From Saccharomonospora azurea NA-128 (GTDB lineage: Bacteria; Actinomycetota; Actinomycetes; Mycobacteriales; Pseudonocardiaceae): a DNA stretch of 55,211 nt. The notes beneath the pieces are model-generated. The model saw only the letters and a program-made list of their open reading frames with translations, had not been told where the DNA came from and did not search any database. Each line of letters begins with the position of its first letter. Position 1 is the stretch's first letter. Where the stretch lies: NCBI RefSeq assembly GCF_000231055.2, contig NZ_CM001466.1:582696-637906 (forward strand), written 5' to 3'. Below, one piece after another: positions 32,385 through 40,040 of this stretch. Both the position numbers and the translations under genes were made by a program.

Positions 32385-34694
32385 TCACTCGGAGCGCAAC
32401 GTCTCCAGGCGGGTCGCCTGGCGAAGCAACGGCAGGCTGAGCACGGTCGAGACCAGCACCGTCAGGACGGCGGCCCCACACACCGTCCCGAGGAGGCCGG
32501 CGTCCAGCTGGATGTCCAGGCCGATGTAGCGCACGGTCGGCAGCGTGACGCCCAGTCCGGCGCCCACGGCCAGCAGGACGCCGACCGCGACGGGAACGGT
32601 GTTCTGCCACAGGGCGCTGCGAGCCAGCACCGACAGCGGAACACCCGACGCGGACAGGGCCGCCAGCGGGCGGCGCCGCTCCACGATCTGCTCGATCGAC
32701 ACCAACAGCAGTGACAACGCGGCCACCGCCAGCACGAACAGCGATGCGGTGAGCAGCAGGCCCGTCATCGTGCCCGCCACCTCCTCCAGGCGCTCGGCTT
32801 CGAACATGCCCGGCCCCGGGGACATGCTGACGTTCCACTTCAGCGGGCTGATCGCGGCGGCCACCGCCTCGTACATGCCCGCACGGTCACCGTCGGCCAT
32901 CACGTAGAGCGTGTGGGCCGCGTCCGGTAGCTCAACGCCACGAAGGGCCCCGGGCGTCGTCAGGACCTCTCCGGCGACCAGGCGGTTCGCCTTCTCCGAG
33001 GGAAGACCCTGGACGTCGCCGGGCACGGTCCACGTCGGACCGTACTCCGGCTCGTCGGTCGTGTAGGTGACGAAGCGCATCCGCTCACCGGCGTGCCGAT
33101 CGGCGGGGGAGCCGTCGAGGCCCACGACGAACACGTCACCGTCGGCGCACGAGCCGACCTCCGCGAGCGTCGCCAGCGCCGCACAGTCACCGATCCTCAC
33201 GAACGCTCCCGAACCGGAGCCGTCGACCGATTCCAGCACGGCTTCCTGGATCTGGTGGACGTCGGTGCTCGTCACGGTGTCGGCGAGCAGGCGGCGCGCT
33301 TCGGTCACGTGCTCAGCGGGCAGCCGCAGTTCGGCGGCCAGCGCCGGGGTCGGTTGCCACTGGCTGCCCCGAGGTTGTCCCGTGCTGACGGTCCCGATCA
33401 GGGTCTGGACGAGGATGGCTCCGGCCAGCACGACCACCAGCCCGGACACGACCCGGCTCGCGGTTCCGCTGTCGAGCTGCAGCCTGCGGACGGCCAGCTG
33501 CCACGCGGGGGAGCCGCCGCGCAACCGGTTCACCAGCTTCTCGACCGCCCAGGGCAGCAGGGCCACGACGCTGATCAGCAGCAGGGTACTGCCGGCGGCC
33601 AGGACGACGCCGACGAGGTCGGCGTGGGCTCGTTGCTCCACGAACAAGGTCGACAGCATCAGCGCCGCACCGAGCCCGGCGATGGACCAGCGCCAGCCCA
33701 TCCTCCTGCGCCGGGGCCGTGCCTGACGCACCACACCGAGCGGCTCGACCACGACGCGGCGCAGCCCGAAGACAGCCGCACCGACGGCCAGTGCGGGCAC
33801 GAGCACCGCGATCGCCGCGATCCCGAGCAGGGTCGGGGTGAAGTCCTCGGGGAAGAACCGCGTGTCGAACAGCTCGATCCGGCCGATCAGGGGACGCAGC
33901 ACCGCGAACAGCGCGCCTCCGACGAGCAGGCCGACGAGCGCACCGAGCAGCGACTCCGCCGCGGCGACTCGGCGAACCTGACGACTGCTGACGCCCAGTA
34001 GCCGCAACGCCGCGAGTCGCCGCTCCCGTTGCGCGGCGCCCATGCGGGATGCCGTGGTCACGAAGATCAGCAAAGGCAGCAGGAAGACGACCACGAGCGG
34101 TCCGACGAGAGCCGCCGTGAGGACACCGAAGCTGTCGCCGGGGAGGGAGTCGGCTCCTCCGAAGCCGTAGACCCGATCCACGTTCTCCGCGGTCCGCAAT
34201 GTCTCCAGGGGTGCGCCGACGTAGACGACGACGTCGTTGGCGGTCACCAGGCCCGCCTGACCGACCTCGCCGACCACTGTGCCGTCGATGCGTTCCTGTG
34301 CGACCCGTCCCTCGGGCGAGGCCAGGAACTCCGCGGCGGCGGGGGAGAGGATCACCTCGCCCGGACCCGGGATGCGGTCGAGACCGGGGGGTACCGGGGT
34401 GTGGTCCCCGCTCGGCGCGACCACGGTCGCCTGGACGTAGTCCGCACCGGCGTCGATGAACCAGTCGAGCTGGTACAGCGGGTCGACACCCGGTTCCGGC
34501 ACGACCGACGGCGCCTGCCCGGCCTCGCGCTCTTCCTGCGCGCTGACGAGGGTGGGCACCGACGCTGCTGCCAGCAACACCGTGACGGCCATGGCCACCC
34601 CCAGCGTGGTCATGGCCAGTCGCAGCAGAGCCTGCCCGGAGATCCGGCCGCCCCCGACGGCCAACCGGAGCCCCAGCATCAGGTCGCGGATCAT
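32385..34694 (-). CDS. ABC exporter permease (FtsX/MacB, double domain)
   Basis: A 769-residue permease with two FtsX modules. One transmembrane helix near 25-45 is followed by an extracytoplasmic region to about 190. Three helices around 195-330 include the coupling motif A-L-R-L-L-G-V-S-S. A second extracytoplasmic region runs about 430-620, and the last three helices span about 640-760 (A-A-L-S-A-S-G-V is the second coupling motif). This is the actinobacterial 8-10 TM MacB-like layout, where one polypeptide provides both halves. Its ATG overlaps the ATPase stop (ATGA). It is the last gene of the PadR-ABC operon; substrate unknown, but antibiotic or lipid export is usual for this type. Confidence 0.87.
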   Translation of the reverse strand: MIRDLMLGLRLAVGGGRISGQALLRLAMTTLGVAMAVTVLLAAASVPTLVSAQEEREAGQAPSVVPEPGVDPLYQLDWFIDAGADYVQATVVAPSGDHTPVPPGLDRIPGPGEVILSPAAAEFLASPEGRVAQERIDGTVVGEVGQAGLVTANDVVVYVGAPLETLRTAENVDRVYGFGGADSLPGDSFGVLTAALVGPLVVVFLLPLLIFVTTASRMGAAQRERRLAALRLLGVSSRQVRRVAAAESLLGALVGLLVGGALFAVLRPLIGRIELFDTRFFPEDFTPTLLGIAAIAVLVPALAVGAAVFGLRRVVVEPLGVVRQARPRRRRMGWRWSIAGLGAALMLSTLFVEQRAHADLVGVVLAAGSTLLLISVVALLPWAVEKLVNRLRGGSPAWQLAVRRLQLDSGTASRVVSGLVVVLAGAILVQTLIGTVSTGQPRGSQWQPTPALAAELRLPAEHVTEARRLLADTVTSTDVHQIQEAVLESVDGSGSGAFVRIGDCAALATLAEVGSCADGDVFVVGLDGSPADRHAGERMRFVTYTTDEPEYGPTWTVPGDVQGLPSEKANRLVAGEVLTTPGALRGVELPDAAHTLYVMADGDRAGMYEAVAAAISPLKWNVSMSPGPGMFEAERLEEVAGTMTGLLLTASLFVLAVAALSLLLVSIEQIVERRRPLAALSASGVPLSVLARSALWQNTVPVAVGVLLAVGAGLGVTLPTVRYIGLDIQLDAGLLGTVCGAAVLTVLVSTVLSLPLLRQATRLETLRSE

Positions 34695-35371
34695 GCCACG
34701 AGCTCCGGGTGACCCGCTCGGCCGTCGCGCACGACGATCTCGCGGTCGGAGTGCGCGGCCACCCGCGCCTCGTGGGTGACCAGGACGACGGCCGCTCCGG
34801 TCTCCCGCGCGGCCTCGGTCAGTAGTTGCATGACCTTCTCGCCGTTGAACGAGTCCAGCGCTCCGGTCGGTTCGTCGGCGAACACGACCTTCGGCTCGGT
34901 CACGAGCGCCCTCGCCACCGCGACCCGCTGCCCCTGACCACCGGAGACGTCGCCCGGTCGGCGCTGCCCCAGCTCGCCCACCTCGAGGCGATCGAGCCAC
35001 TGCCGGGCGGTGGACTCCGCGGCCTTGCGCCGGATCCCAGCCAGGCGCAGCGGCAACGCGACGTTCTCCAACAGGGTCAGCTCGGGCACGAGCTGACCGA
35101 ACTGGAAGACGAACCCGAACTCGGTGCGGCGCAACGCGCTGCGCTCGCCGTCGTCCATCGCCACCAGGTCACGGCCCTGGTAGTGGATCGTGCCCGAGTC
35201 CGGCGCGATGATGCCGGCGAGGCAGTGCAGCAGTGTCGACTTGCCGGAGCCGGACGGCCCCATCACCGCCAGGATCTCGCCCGCGTGGACGTCGACGTGG
35301 GCGCCCTGCAGCGCCTGGGTGCGACCGAACGTCTTGTGCAGGTCGCGGCCCGTCAGCAGTGGTGTGGTCAC
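34691..35371 (-). CDS. ABC exporter ATP-binding protein (MacB/LolD type)
   Basis: A 226-residue ATPase with Walker A G-P-S-G-S-G-K-S-T (38-46), a Q-loop with F-Q-F-G-Q-L-V-P-E-L-T, signature V-S-G-G-Q (142-146), Walker B V-F-A-D-E-P (163-168), S/D-loop G-A-L-D and H-loop His200. All are intact, including the Glu after Walker B. It is in the group that partners FtsX-like permeases. The GTG start overlaps the PadR stop (GTGA) and its own stop overlaps the permease ATG, so the three proteins are translated as one coupled unit from a PadR-regulated promoter. Confidence 0.94.
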   Translation of the reverse strand: MTTPLLTGRDLHKTFGRTQALQGAHVDVHAGEILAVMGPSGSGKSTLLHCLAGIIAPDSGTIHYQGRDLVAMDDGERSALRRTEFGFVFQFGQLVPELTLLENVALPLRLAGIRRKAAESTARQWLDRLEVGELGQRRPGDVSGGQGQRVAVARALVTEPKVVFADEPTGALDSFNGEKVMQLLTEAARETGAAVVLVTHEARVAAHSDREIVVRDGRAGHPELVA

Positions 35372-35892
35372 GGGTTCACCGCCTTCTTCAGTGCGTCGAG
35401 CCGGGCGGCCGTCAGTTCGAGCCAGCGCAGGTCGGCTTCCAGGTGGAACAGGGCGTGGTCGCAGATGAGCTGGTCGGCGAGATCGCCGCTGCTCTTGCGC
35501 CGGGTCAGTTCCCGCATCACCCGCAGGTGGGCCGCGCGCTGGGTGTCGAGGATGTCGTGGGCGCTGCGTCCGGACAGCAGCGCGAGGACGACCTTGGTGT
35601 AGAGCGTGTTCTGCAGGTAGGGCTGTGGATCCTCCGGCGTGGCCAGCCACGCGTTGAGGTCCGTCACCCCGGCGTCGGTGATGGTGTAGCGCTTGCGGTC
35701 GGGGCCCGAACCCTGCTCGACCCCGGCCTCCTCGACGAGTCCGTTGCGCAGCAGGCGGGACAGCGTCGAGTAGACCTGGCCGTAGGCGAGCGGCTTGCCC
35801 TGGGCGAAGCGCTCGTCGTAGGCCCGTTTGAGGTCGTAGCCGTGGCGTGGCCCTGGCTCCAGCAGTGCGAGGAGCGTGCGGGACACCGACAT
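35368..35892 (-). CDS. PadR-family transcriptional regulator
   Basis: A 174-residue PadR protein. The winged helix N-terminus S-R-T-L-L-A-L-L-E-P-G-P-R-H-G-Y-D-L is the family signature, then Y-G-Q-V-Y-S-T-L-S-R-L-L-R-N-G-L-V; the C-terminal helices (residues 95-170) form the dimer and ligand arm (Vir-C-type). It is the first gene of an operon with an ABC exporter. PadR proteins of this sort repress the transporter until the exported compound or a stress signal binds. The ATG has GGAGG upstream. A dyad at 35932-35946 probably is its operator. No close drug target can be inferred. Confidence 0.92.
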   Translation of the reverse strand: MSVSRTLLALLEPGPRHGYDLKRAYDERFAQGKPLAYGQVYSTLSRLLRNGLVEEAGVEQGSGPDRKRYTITDAGVTDLNAWLATPEDPQPYLQNTLYTKVVLALLSGRSAHDILDTQRAAHLRVMRELTRRKSSGDLADQLICDHALFHLEADLRWLELTAARLDALKKAVNP

Positions 35893-35931
35893 GGCCTCCT
35901 CCTTCCCTCGGGAACGTTGTCGAGCCCGACT

Positions 35932-35946
35932 ATACGCCCAGTGTAT
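35932..35946. promoter_or_regulatory. Short dyad before PadR-ABC operon
   Basis: ATACGC (35932-35937) and GTGTAT (35941-35946) pair at 5 of 6 positions, giving the ATACRC-N3-GYGTAT type dyad about 40 bp upstream of the PadR start, in a relatively AT-rich stretch. The position suits an autoregulatory PadR operator; the short arm length limits certainty. Confidence 0.4.
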
Positions 35947-36008
35947 TCACCGAGTTCATACGGCAGCCAGATGCGCTGACCTGCGAAAACAGTCGGTGAG
36001 TAAAAGCA

Positions 36009-36030
36009 CAATTGCATAAATCTGCAATTG
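36009..36030. promoter_or_regulatory. Perfect 8-bp inverted repeat, probable ArsR operator
   Basis: CAATTGCA (36009-36016) and TGCAATTG (36023-36030) are perfect complements around TAAATC. The site is AT-rich against a GC-rich background and lies 44 bp before the ArsR start, overlapping where its promoter must be. The size resembles ArsR/SmtB operators, so autoregulation by the ArsR protein is likely. Confidence 0.65.
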
Positions 36031-36073
36031 ATCACATGATGGAGCGGTCCCGTCCCGACCACCTGGGAGTGTT

Positions 36074-36409
36074 GTGCCCGTTCCGCTCTATCAGGCGAAG
36101 GCCGATTTCTTCCGCATGCTCGGCCACCCGGTTCGCATCCGCGTTCTCGAACTGCTCCAGGACGGGCCGAAGTCGGTGCGGGACCTGCGCACCGCCATCG
36201 ACATCGAGGCGCCCAGCCTCTCGCAGCAGTTGGCCGTACTGCGCCGCTCCGGCATCGTCACCGCCACCCGCGACGGCGCCACGGTCGTCTACGCACTCGC
36301 CGGCGGCGACGTCGCCGAACTCATGCGTGCCGCCCGCCGCATCCTCACCGACATGCTGACCGGCCAGAACGAACTGCTCGACGAACTCCGCGCGGAAGAG
36401 GCCCGATGA
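36074..36409 (+). CDS. ArsR-family regulator
   Basis: A 111-residue winged-helix protein: M-L-G-H-P-V-R-I-R-V-L-E-L-L, then S-V-R-D-L-R-T-A-I-D-I-E-A-P-S-L-S-Q-Q-L-A-V-L-R-R-S-G-I-V (HTH) and the wing A-T-R-D-G-A-T-V-V-Y-A. No ELCVCD-type metal-binding Cys pair is present and the protein has no Cys at all, so it senses something other than thiol-bound metals. The GTG at 36074 has GGGAG upstream. Its stop overlaps the SulP start (ATGA). Such ArsR-SulP pairs are common in actinomycetes; the signal may be anion or pH/CO2 related (inference). Confidence 0.9.
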   Translation: MPVPLYQAKADFFRMLGHPVRIRVLELLQDGPKSVRDLRTAIDIEAPSLSQQLAVLRRSGIVTATRDGATVVYALAGGDVAELMRAARRILTDMLTGQNELLDELRAEEAR

Positions 36410-38106
36410 GCCCGACCGCCGCGTGGCAGCGGGTGCGTTCCCTGCTGCCGGGCCGCGCCGACCTCCGGGCGGTCCGCCGCAACCCTCGCCGTGACCTGCT
36501 CGCCGGACTGACGGTCGCGATCGTCGCCCTCCCGCTCGCGCTCGGTTTCGGGGTGTCCTCCGGGCTCGGCGCCGAGGCCGGGTTGGCCACCGCCGTCGTC
36601 GCGGGTGCGCTGGCCGCCGTGTTCGGCGGGTCGAATGTGCAGGTCTCGGGCCCCACCGGGGCGATGACCGTGGTGCTCGTGCCGATCGCCGCCGCCCACG
36701 GTGTGAGCGGCGTCCTCACGGTGGGGCTGATCGCCGGGATCATCCTGGTCGGCCTCGCGGTCGCCCGGGCGGGCCGCTTCATGAGCTACATCCCCGCGTC
36801 GGTCGTGGAGGGCTTCACCCTCGGCATCGCGTGCGTCATCGGTCTGCAGCAGGTCCCGAACGCGCTGGGCGCCGAGGTCGACGGCGACCACGTCCTCACC
36901 CTGACCTGGGAGGCGATCCGCGCCTTCGCCCAGGATCCCGACTGGGCGGCCGTATCCGTCGCCCTGGCCGTGGCGGTGGTGATGCTCGTCGGCGCGCGCT
37001 GGCGGCCGCGTGCCCCGTTCTCGATCCTCGCGATCATCGCGGTGACGATCGTGGTCGAGCTCGCGGGTGTGAGCGTGACACCGATCGGCGATCTGCCCTC
37101 CGGGCTGCCCGCGCCGTCGCTGGGCTTCGTCGACCTCGCGGCTCTGCCCGCCCTCCTGCCGTCCGCGTTCGCCGTGGCCGCTCTGGCCGCACTCGAATCG
37201 CTGTTGTCGGCGTCGGTGGCCGACGGCATGACGGTCGGGCAGAAGCACGATCCCGACCGGGAGTTGTTCGGGCAGGGGCTGGCCAACCTCGCCGCACCGC
37301 TGTTCGGCGGTGTGCCGGCCACGGGCGCGATCGCGCGCACCGCCGTCAACGTGCGCGCCGGCGCGGGCTCCCGCCTCGCGTCCCTGACCCACGCCGCCGT
37401 GCTCGCCGTCATCGTCTTCGCCGCCGCACCGCTGGTGTCGGCGATCCCGCTCGCCGCGCTCGCGGGCGTGTTGCTGGCCACAGCGGTCAGGATGGTCGAG
37501 GTCGGCAGCGTGAAGGCGATGGCGCGCGCGACCCGCTCCGACGGCGTCGTGCTGGTCTCGACCGCCGTGGCCACCGTGGCGCTCGACCTCATCTACGCCG
37601 TGTTGCTCGGCATGCTGATGGCGGGTGCGCTCGCCCTGCGGTCCATCGCGCGGCAGGCCCGGCTCGACCAGGTGGACCTCAGCGGCGATCTCCCCGGGGC
37701 CACGACCGACGAGGAACACGCGCTGCTGGCCGAGCACATCGTCGCCTACCGCATCGACGGGCCGCTGTTCTTCGCGGCGGCGCACCGCTTCCTGCTGGAA
37801 CTGCCCGACGTCACGACCGTGTCGGCGTTGGTGCTGCGGATGTCCCGGGTCAGCACGATCGACGCCAGCGGCGCCCTCGTGCTCAAGGACGCCATCGAGA
37901 AACTCGAACGCCGGGGCATCGCCGTCTACGTGTCCGGGATCAGGGACGGTCACCACAAGCCGCTGGAGGTCCTGGGCGTGATCACTCGGCTGGCGGCGGA
38001 CGGGCGGGTGTTCGCGACGACGCCCGAGGCCATCGCCGCGGCACGCGCCCACCTGCACGACAACGGGACCTTCCCGGTTGCCGCGCCGCCACGCGAGCGA
38101 GCCTGA
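36406..38106 (+). CDS. SulP-family anion transporter with STAS domain
   Basis: A 566-residue SLC26/SulP protein. Residues ~30-420 contain 10-14 transmembrane segments, with the SulP elements D-L-L-A-G-L-T-V-A-I-V-A-L-P-L-A-L-G-F-G (30-50) and G-P-T-G-A-M-T near 84-90; conserved G-G-V-P-A-T-G-A-I-A-R-T-A lies near 302-314. The C-terminal STAS domain (about 440-540) has V-L-R-M-S-R-V-S-T-I-D-A-S-G-A. Family members carry sulfate, bicarbonate or other anions; with no carbonic anhydrase or cysteine genes next to it the anion is uncertain. It is translationally coupled to the ArsR regulator. Confidence 0.93.
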   Translation: MSPTAAWQRVRSLLPGRADLRAVRRNPRRDLLAGLTVAIVALPLALGFGVSSGLGAEAGLATAVVAGALAAVFGGSNVQVSGPTGAMTVVLVPIAAAHGVSGVLTVGLIAGIILVGLAVARAGRFMSYIPASVVEGFTLGIACVIGLQQVPNALGAEVDGDHVLTLTWEAIRAFAQDPDWAAVSVALAVAVVMLVGARWRPRAPFSILAIIAVTIVVELAGVSVTPIGDLPSGLPAPSLGFVDLAALPALLPSAFAVAALAALESLLSASVADGMTVGQKHDPDRELFGQGLANLAAPLFGGVPATGAIARTAVNVRAGAGSRLASLTHAAVLAVIVFAAAPLVSAIPLAALAGVLLATAVRMVEVGSVKAMARATRSDGVVLVSTAVATVALDLIYAVLLGMLMAGALALRSIARQARLDQVDLSGDLPGATTDEEHALLAEHIVAYRIDGPLFFAAAHRFLLELPDVTTVSALVLRMSRVSTIDASGALVLKDAIEKLERRGIAVYVSGIRDGHHKPLEVLGVITRLAADGRVFATTPEAIAAARAHLHDNGTFPVAAPPRERA

Positions 38107-38120
38107 TCGGGGCAACCACG

Positions 38121-38645
38121 TCAGAACACCAGGGCCATGAGCTGGATCGGGATCATGGCGATCACCGACGCGCACGAGACCGTGAACGTCACCGACTTCA
38201 GCGCTCCCCGGGTCGTCTGCGGCAGCAGGGTCTGCAACGGCCAGAACGTGTTGCTGGTGGCGTGGATGGCGAACAGCGAGCCCGCTCCGGCGGCCAGTGC
38301 CACGAAGACTGGGTCGATCCCCAGCAGCGGGAGTACCGGCCCGAGCACACCGGCGGCGGTGATCGAGGCCAGCACCACCGACCCGATCGCGATGTGCAGG
38401 ACGGCCGCCACCAGCCACACCAGCAGGAGGGGCAGGACGGTGCTGGTGGAGAAGTAGCCCTTGAGCAGTTCGCCGAGGCCGACGTCCTTGACCGTCTGTG
38501 CGAGTGACCCGCCGACGCCGGTCAGGATCAGGATCTGCCCGCTCTCCTGGAAGCCCCGCCGGAACGCGGCGGTCGAACGCTCGGCGGGCAGGGTGCGGCG
38601 CGCGACCACGAGGGCGCCGACGAGGCCGATGAGCTGTTCCACCGC
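38121..38645 (-). pseudogene. C-terminal fragment of a GntP-family gluconate permease
   Basis: The minus-strand frame encodes the C-terminal ~170 residues of a GntP permease: A-V-E-Q-L-I-G-L-V-G-A-L-V-V-A-R-R, then I-L-I-L-T-G-V-G-G-S-L-A-Q-T-V-K (the conserved G-V/A-G-G turn), H-I-A-I-G-S-V-V-L-A-S-I-T-A-A-G, and H-A-T-S-N-T-F-W-P. The usual ~450-residue protein lacks its first ~270 residues. The frame upstream of 38645 has no membrane character. It ends with a normal stop. It is therefore a 5'-deleted gene, fused tail-to-tail in position with the fragment on the other strand. Confidence 0.8.
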
Positions 38646-38780
38646 GAGGGCGTCGACAACGGCATCGACACCGACGCACTCGGCGCGTTGCGGGACGAAC
38701 TGGTCGGGCTGGTCGGACACGACCTGTCGTCGGCGCTGGCGCGGGTCCCCGCCACCCCGGCTGCGGTGCGGAGGCGGTGA
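38600..38780 (+). pseudogene. C-terminal remnant of an unidentified gene upstream of IclR
   Basis: A plus-strand frame with coding character, L-F-H-R-E-G-V-D-N-G-I-D-T-D-A-L-G-A-L-R then D-E-L-V-G-L-V-G-H-D-L-S-S-A-L-A-R-V-P, runs from about 38610 to the stop at 38778-38780. It has no start codon of its own with a ribosome site. Its TGA overlaps the IclR start (TGATG), the arrangement of an operon partner. It is the 3' end of a gene whose 5' part was removed by the same deletion that cut the GntP gene. I cannot identify the family from the remaining ~55 residues. Confidence 0.55.
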
Positions 38781-39409
38781 TGACGGAGTCCTTCAAGACC
38801 GGTGTCGGTGTCGTGGACCGGTCGGTGGCGATCCTGGACTGTGTGGAGAGCCGCCCGATGGGCACGAGCGAGCTGGCCAGGACGCTGGGACTCACCGTGT
38901 CCACCGCACACCGGCTGGCCACGGCGCTCGCGGCGCACGGATTGCTGCGCCGTGACGCCGACGGCCGGTTCCATCTGGGACCGCGCTTCGCGACCTCCGC
39001 CTTGGCCGAGGTCGCCCGCCCGGTGCTGGACGAACTCTGCGCCACGGCAGGCGAGTGCGTCCAACTGTGGGTGCGTCGCGCCGACCACCGCCTGTGCGTG
39101 GTGAGCGTCGAGTGCGGCGAGGAACTGCGGGCGAGCCAGCCGGAGGGCTGCCTGCTCCCGCTGCCGCACGGCTCGTCGGCGCAGGTGCTGCTGGGCGAGT
39201 ACGACCCCGCCGGACCCGGTTGGGTGGAGAGCATGCAGGGCCGCGCACCGGGTGTGGGGTCGGTGAGTGCGCCGGTGCGTCTGCACGGCGACGTCGTCGC
39301 CGCGGTGTGCCTGTCGGCGCCGATCCAGCGACTCGACCCGAACCCCGGCGCCCGCTACGGGGCGCAGGTGGTGGCCGCCGCCGCCCGCATCGAGGCCGCA
39401 CTGGCCTGA
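38780..39409 (+). CDS. IclR-family transcriptional regulator
   Basis: A 209-residue IclR protein. The N-terminal HTH reads V-D-R-S-V-A-I-L-D-C, then G-T-S-E-L-A-R-T-L-G-L-T-V-S-T-A-H-R-L, and G-L-L-R-R-D-A-D-G-R-F-H-L-G-P-R, the family hallmark; the effector domain begins near residue 75. Length is at the short end (usual ~250), mainly because the effector domain is compact; the final A-A-R-I-E-A-A-L-A is typical. ATG 38780 has GGAGG upstream, with a GTG immediately before. It probably controlled the now-decayed gluconate/sugar-acid genes next to it. Confidence 0.87.
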   Translation: MTESFKTGVGVVDRSVAILDCVESRPMGTSELARTLGLTVSTAHRLATALAAHGLLRRDADGRFHLGPRFATSALAEVARPVLDELCATAGECVQLWVRRADHRLCVVSVECGEELRASQPEGCLLPLPHGSSAQVLLGEYDPAGPGWVESMQGRAPGVGSVSAPVRLHGDVVAAVCLSAPIQRLDPNPGARYGAQVVAAAARIEAALA

Positions 39410-39734
39410 GCGGGGTTCCGCAGTCGGATGGCCTGTCCGACTACTACCGCGTCAGGGCGGTCGACAACCACTCCGTGTGGCGGCCGGTGACGTGGAAGGC
39501 GACTGGTGAGCCCGGGAGCGGGAACAGGGGCCGCTGAAGCGTCGGCATGCCGAAACGTCTTGGGCTTCCCGTGCCCCGAACACCGCCATCGTGCGCCCGC
39601 GAACACCCGCAAACGTCACCTGGTCAGAGCTTTCCCGGCACCCTCTGGTTGCGGTTCGGTGGGGATCGCAACCGTCCGCGATGACACGGCGAGCGGGCGT
39701 TGGTCGACGCACGTCGAGCGGGAAGGAGCCAGCG
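39410..39734. other. Intergenic region before the RiPP operon
   Basis: Most of this 325-bp interval is spacer holding the promoter of the graspetide operon; GGAAGGAG lies 5 bases before the precursor ATG. At 39434-39537 a plus-strand frame without a start reads L-S-D-Y-Y-R-V-R-A-V-D-N-H-S-V-W-R-P-V-T and ends at a TGA. It resembles the edge strand of a fibronectin-III or similar beta domain and may be a 3' gene remnant. No operator dyad stands out by eye. Confidence 0.4.
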
Positions 39735-40040
39735 ATGCGCCCATTTTCTGAGCACGATCCAGCGGCGAGCCCACTGTCGTCGGCGGCACTGCGTTACCAC
39801 GTGCGGCAGCGGGCCGTTGCCGATGGCGTGGGCCCGGAGGCGACCCGACCGTTCGGGCTGCTGGGCGCGGTTGGCGTTCCCACTCCGCAGCGGCGGAAGA
39901 GTCGTTACTGCCCCCACCGGCAGGTCGCCGTCGACGAGCAGGGGCGGCCGTTGATGGAGACGATGAGCAAGGAGTGGGCCAGCAAATCCTCCAGCGACGG
40001 GGACGAAGGGCCCGAGGAGGACTGGGGTTGGGAAGAGTGA
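39735..40040 (+). CDS. ATP-grasp RiPP (graspetide) precursor peptide
   Basis: A 101-residue peptide, first gene of a three-gene operon. The leader contains the R-P-F-G-L motif (residues 38-42) that is characteristic of precursors modified by this class of ATP-grasp enzyme (TIGR04186-type), followed by C-P-H-R-Q-V-A-V-D-E-Q-G-R-P-L (59-73). The C-terminal core (about 74-101) is rich in hydroxy/amine nucleophiles (Thr76, Ser78, Lys79, Ser83, Lys84, Ser85-87) and acids (Asp88, Asp90, Glu91, Glu94, Glu95, Asp96, Glu100, Glu101), as needed for side-chain ester or amide links. Asp88-Gly89 is a candidate aspartimide site. The GTGA overlap with the ligase gene couples translation. At 101 residues it is long for the family. 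Confidence 0.88.
   Translation: MRPFSEHDPAASPLSSAALRYHVRQRAVADGVGPEATRPFGLLGAVGVPTPQRRKSRYCPHRQVAVDEQGRPLMETMSKEWASKSSSDGDEGPEEDWGWEE

Noticed and set aside
36289-39234. 981-codon minus-strand open frame across SulP and IclR
   Set aside because: It spans several real genes on the other strand and lacks any motif except where it passes near the GntP fragment, which is in a different frame.
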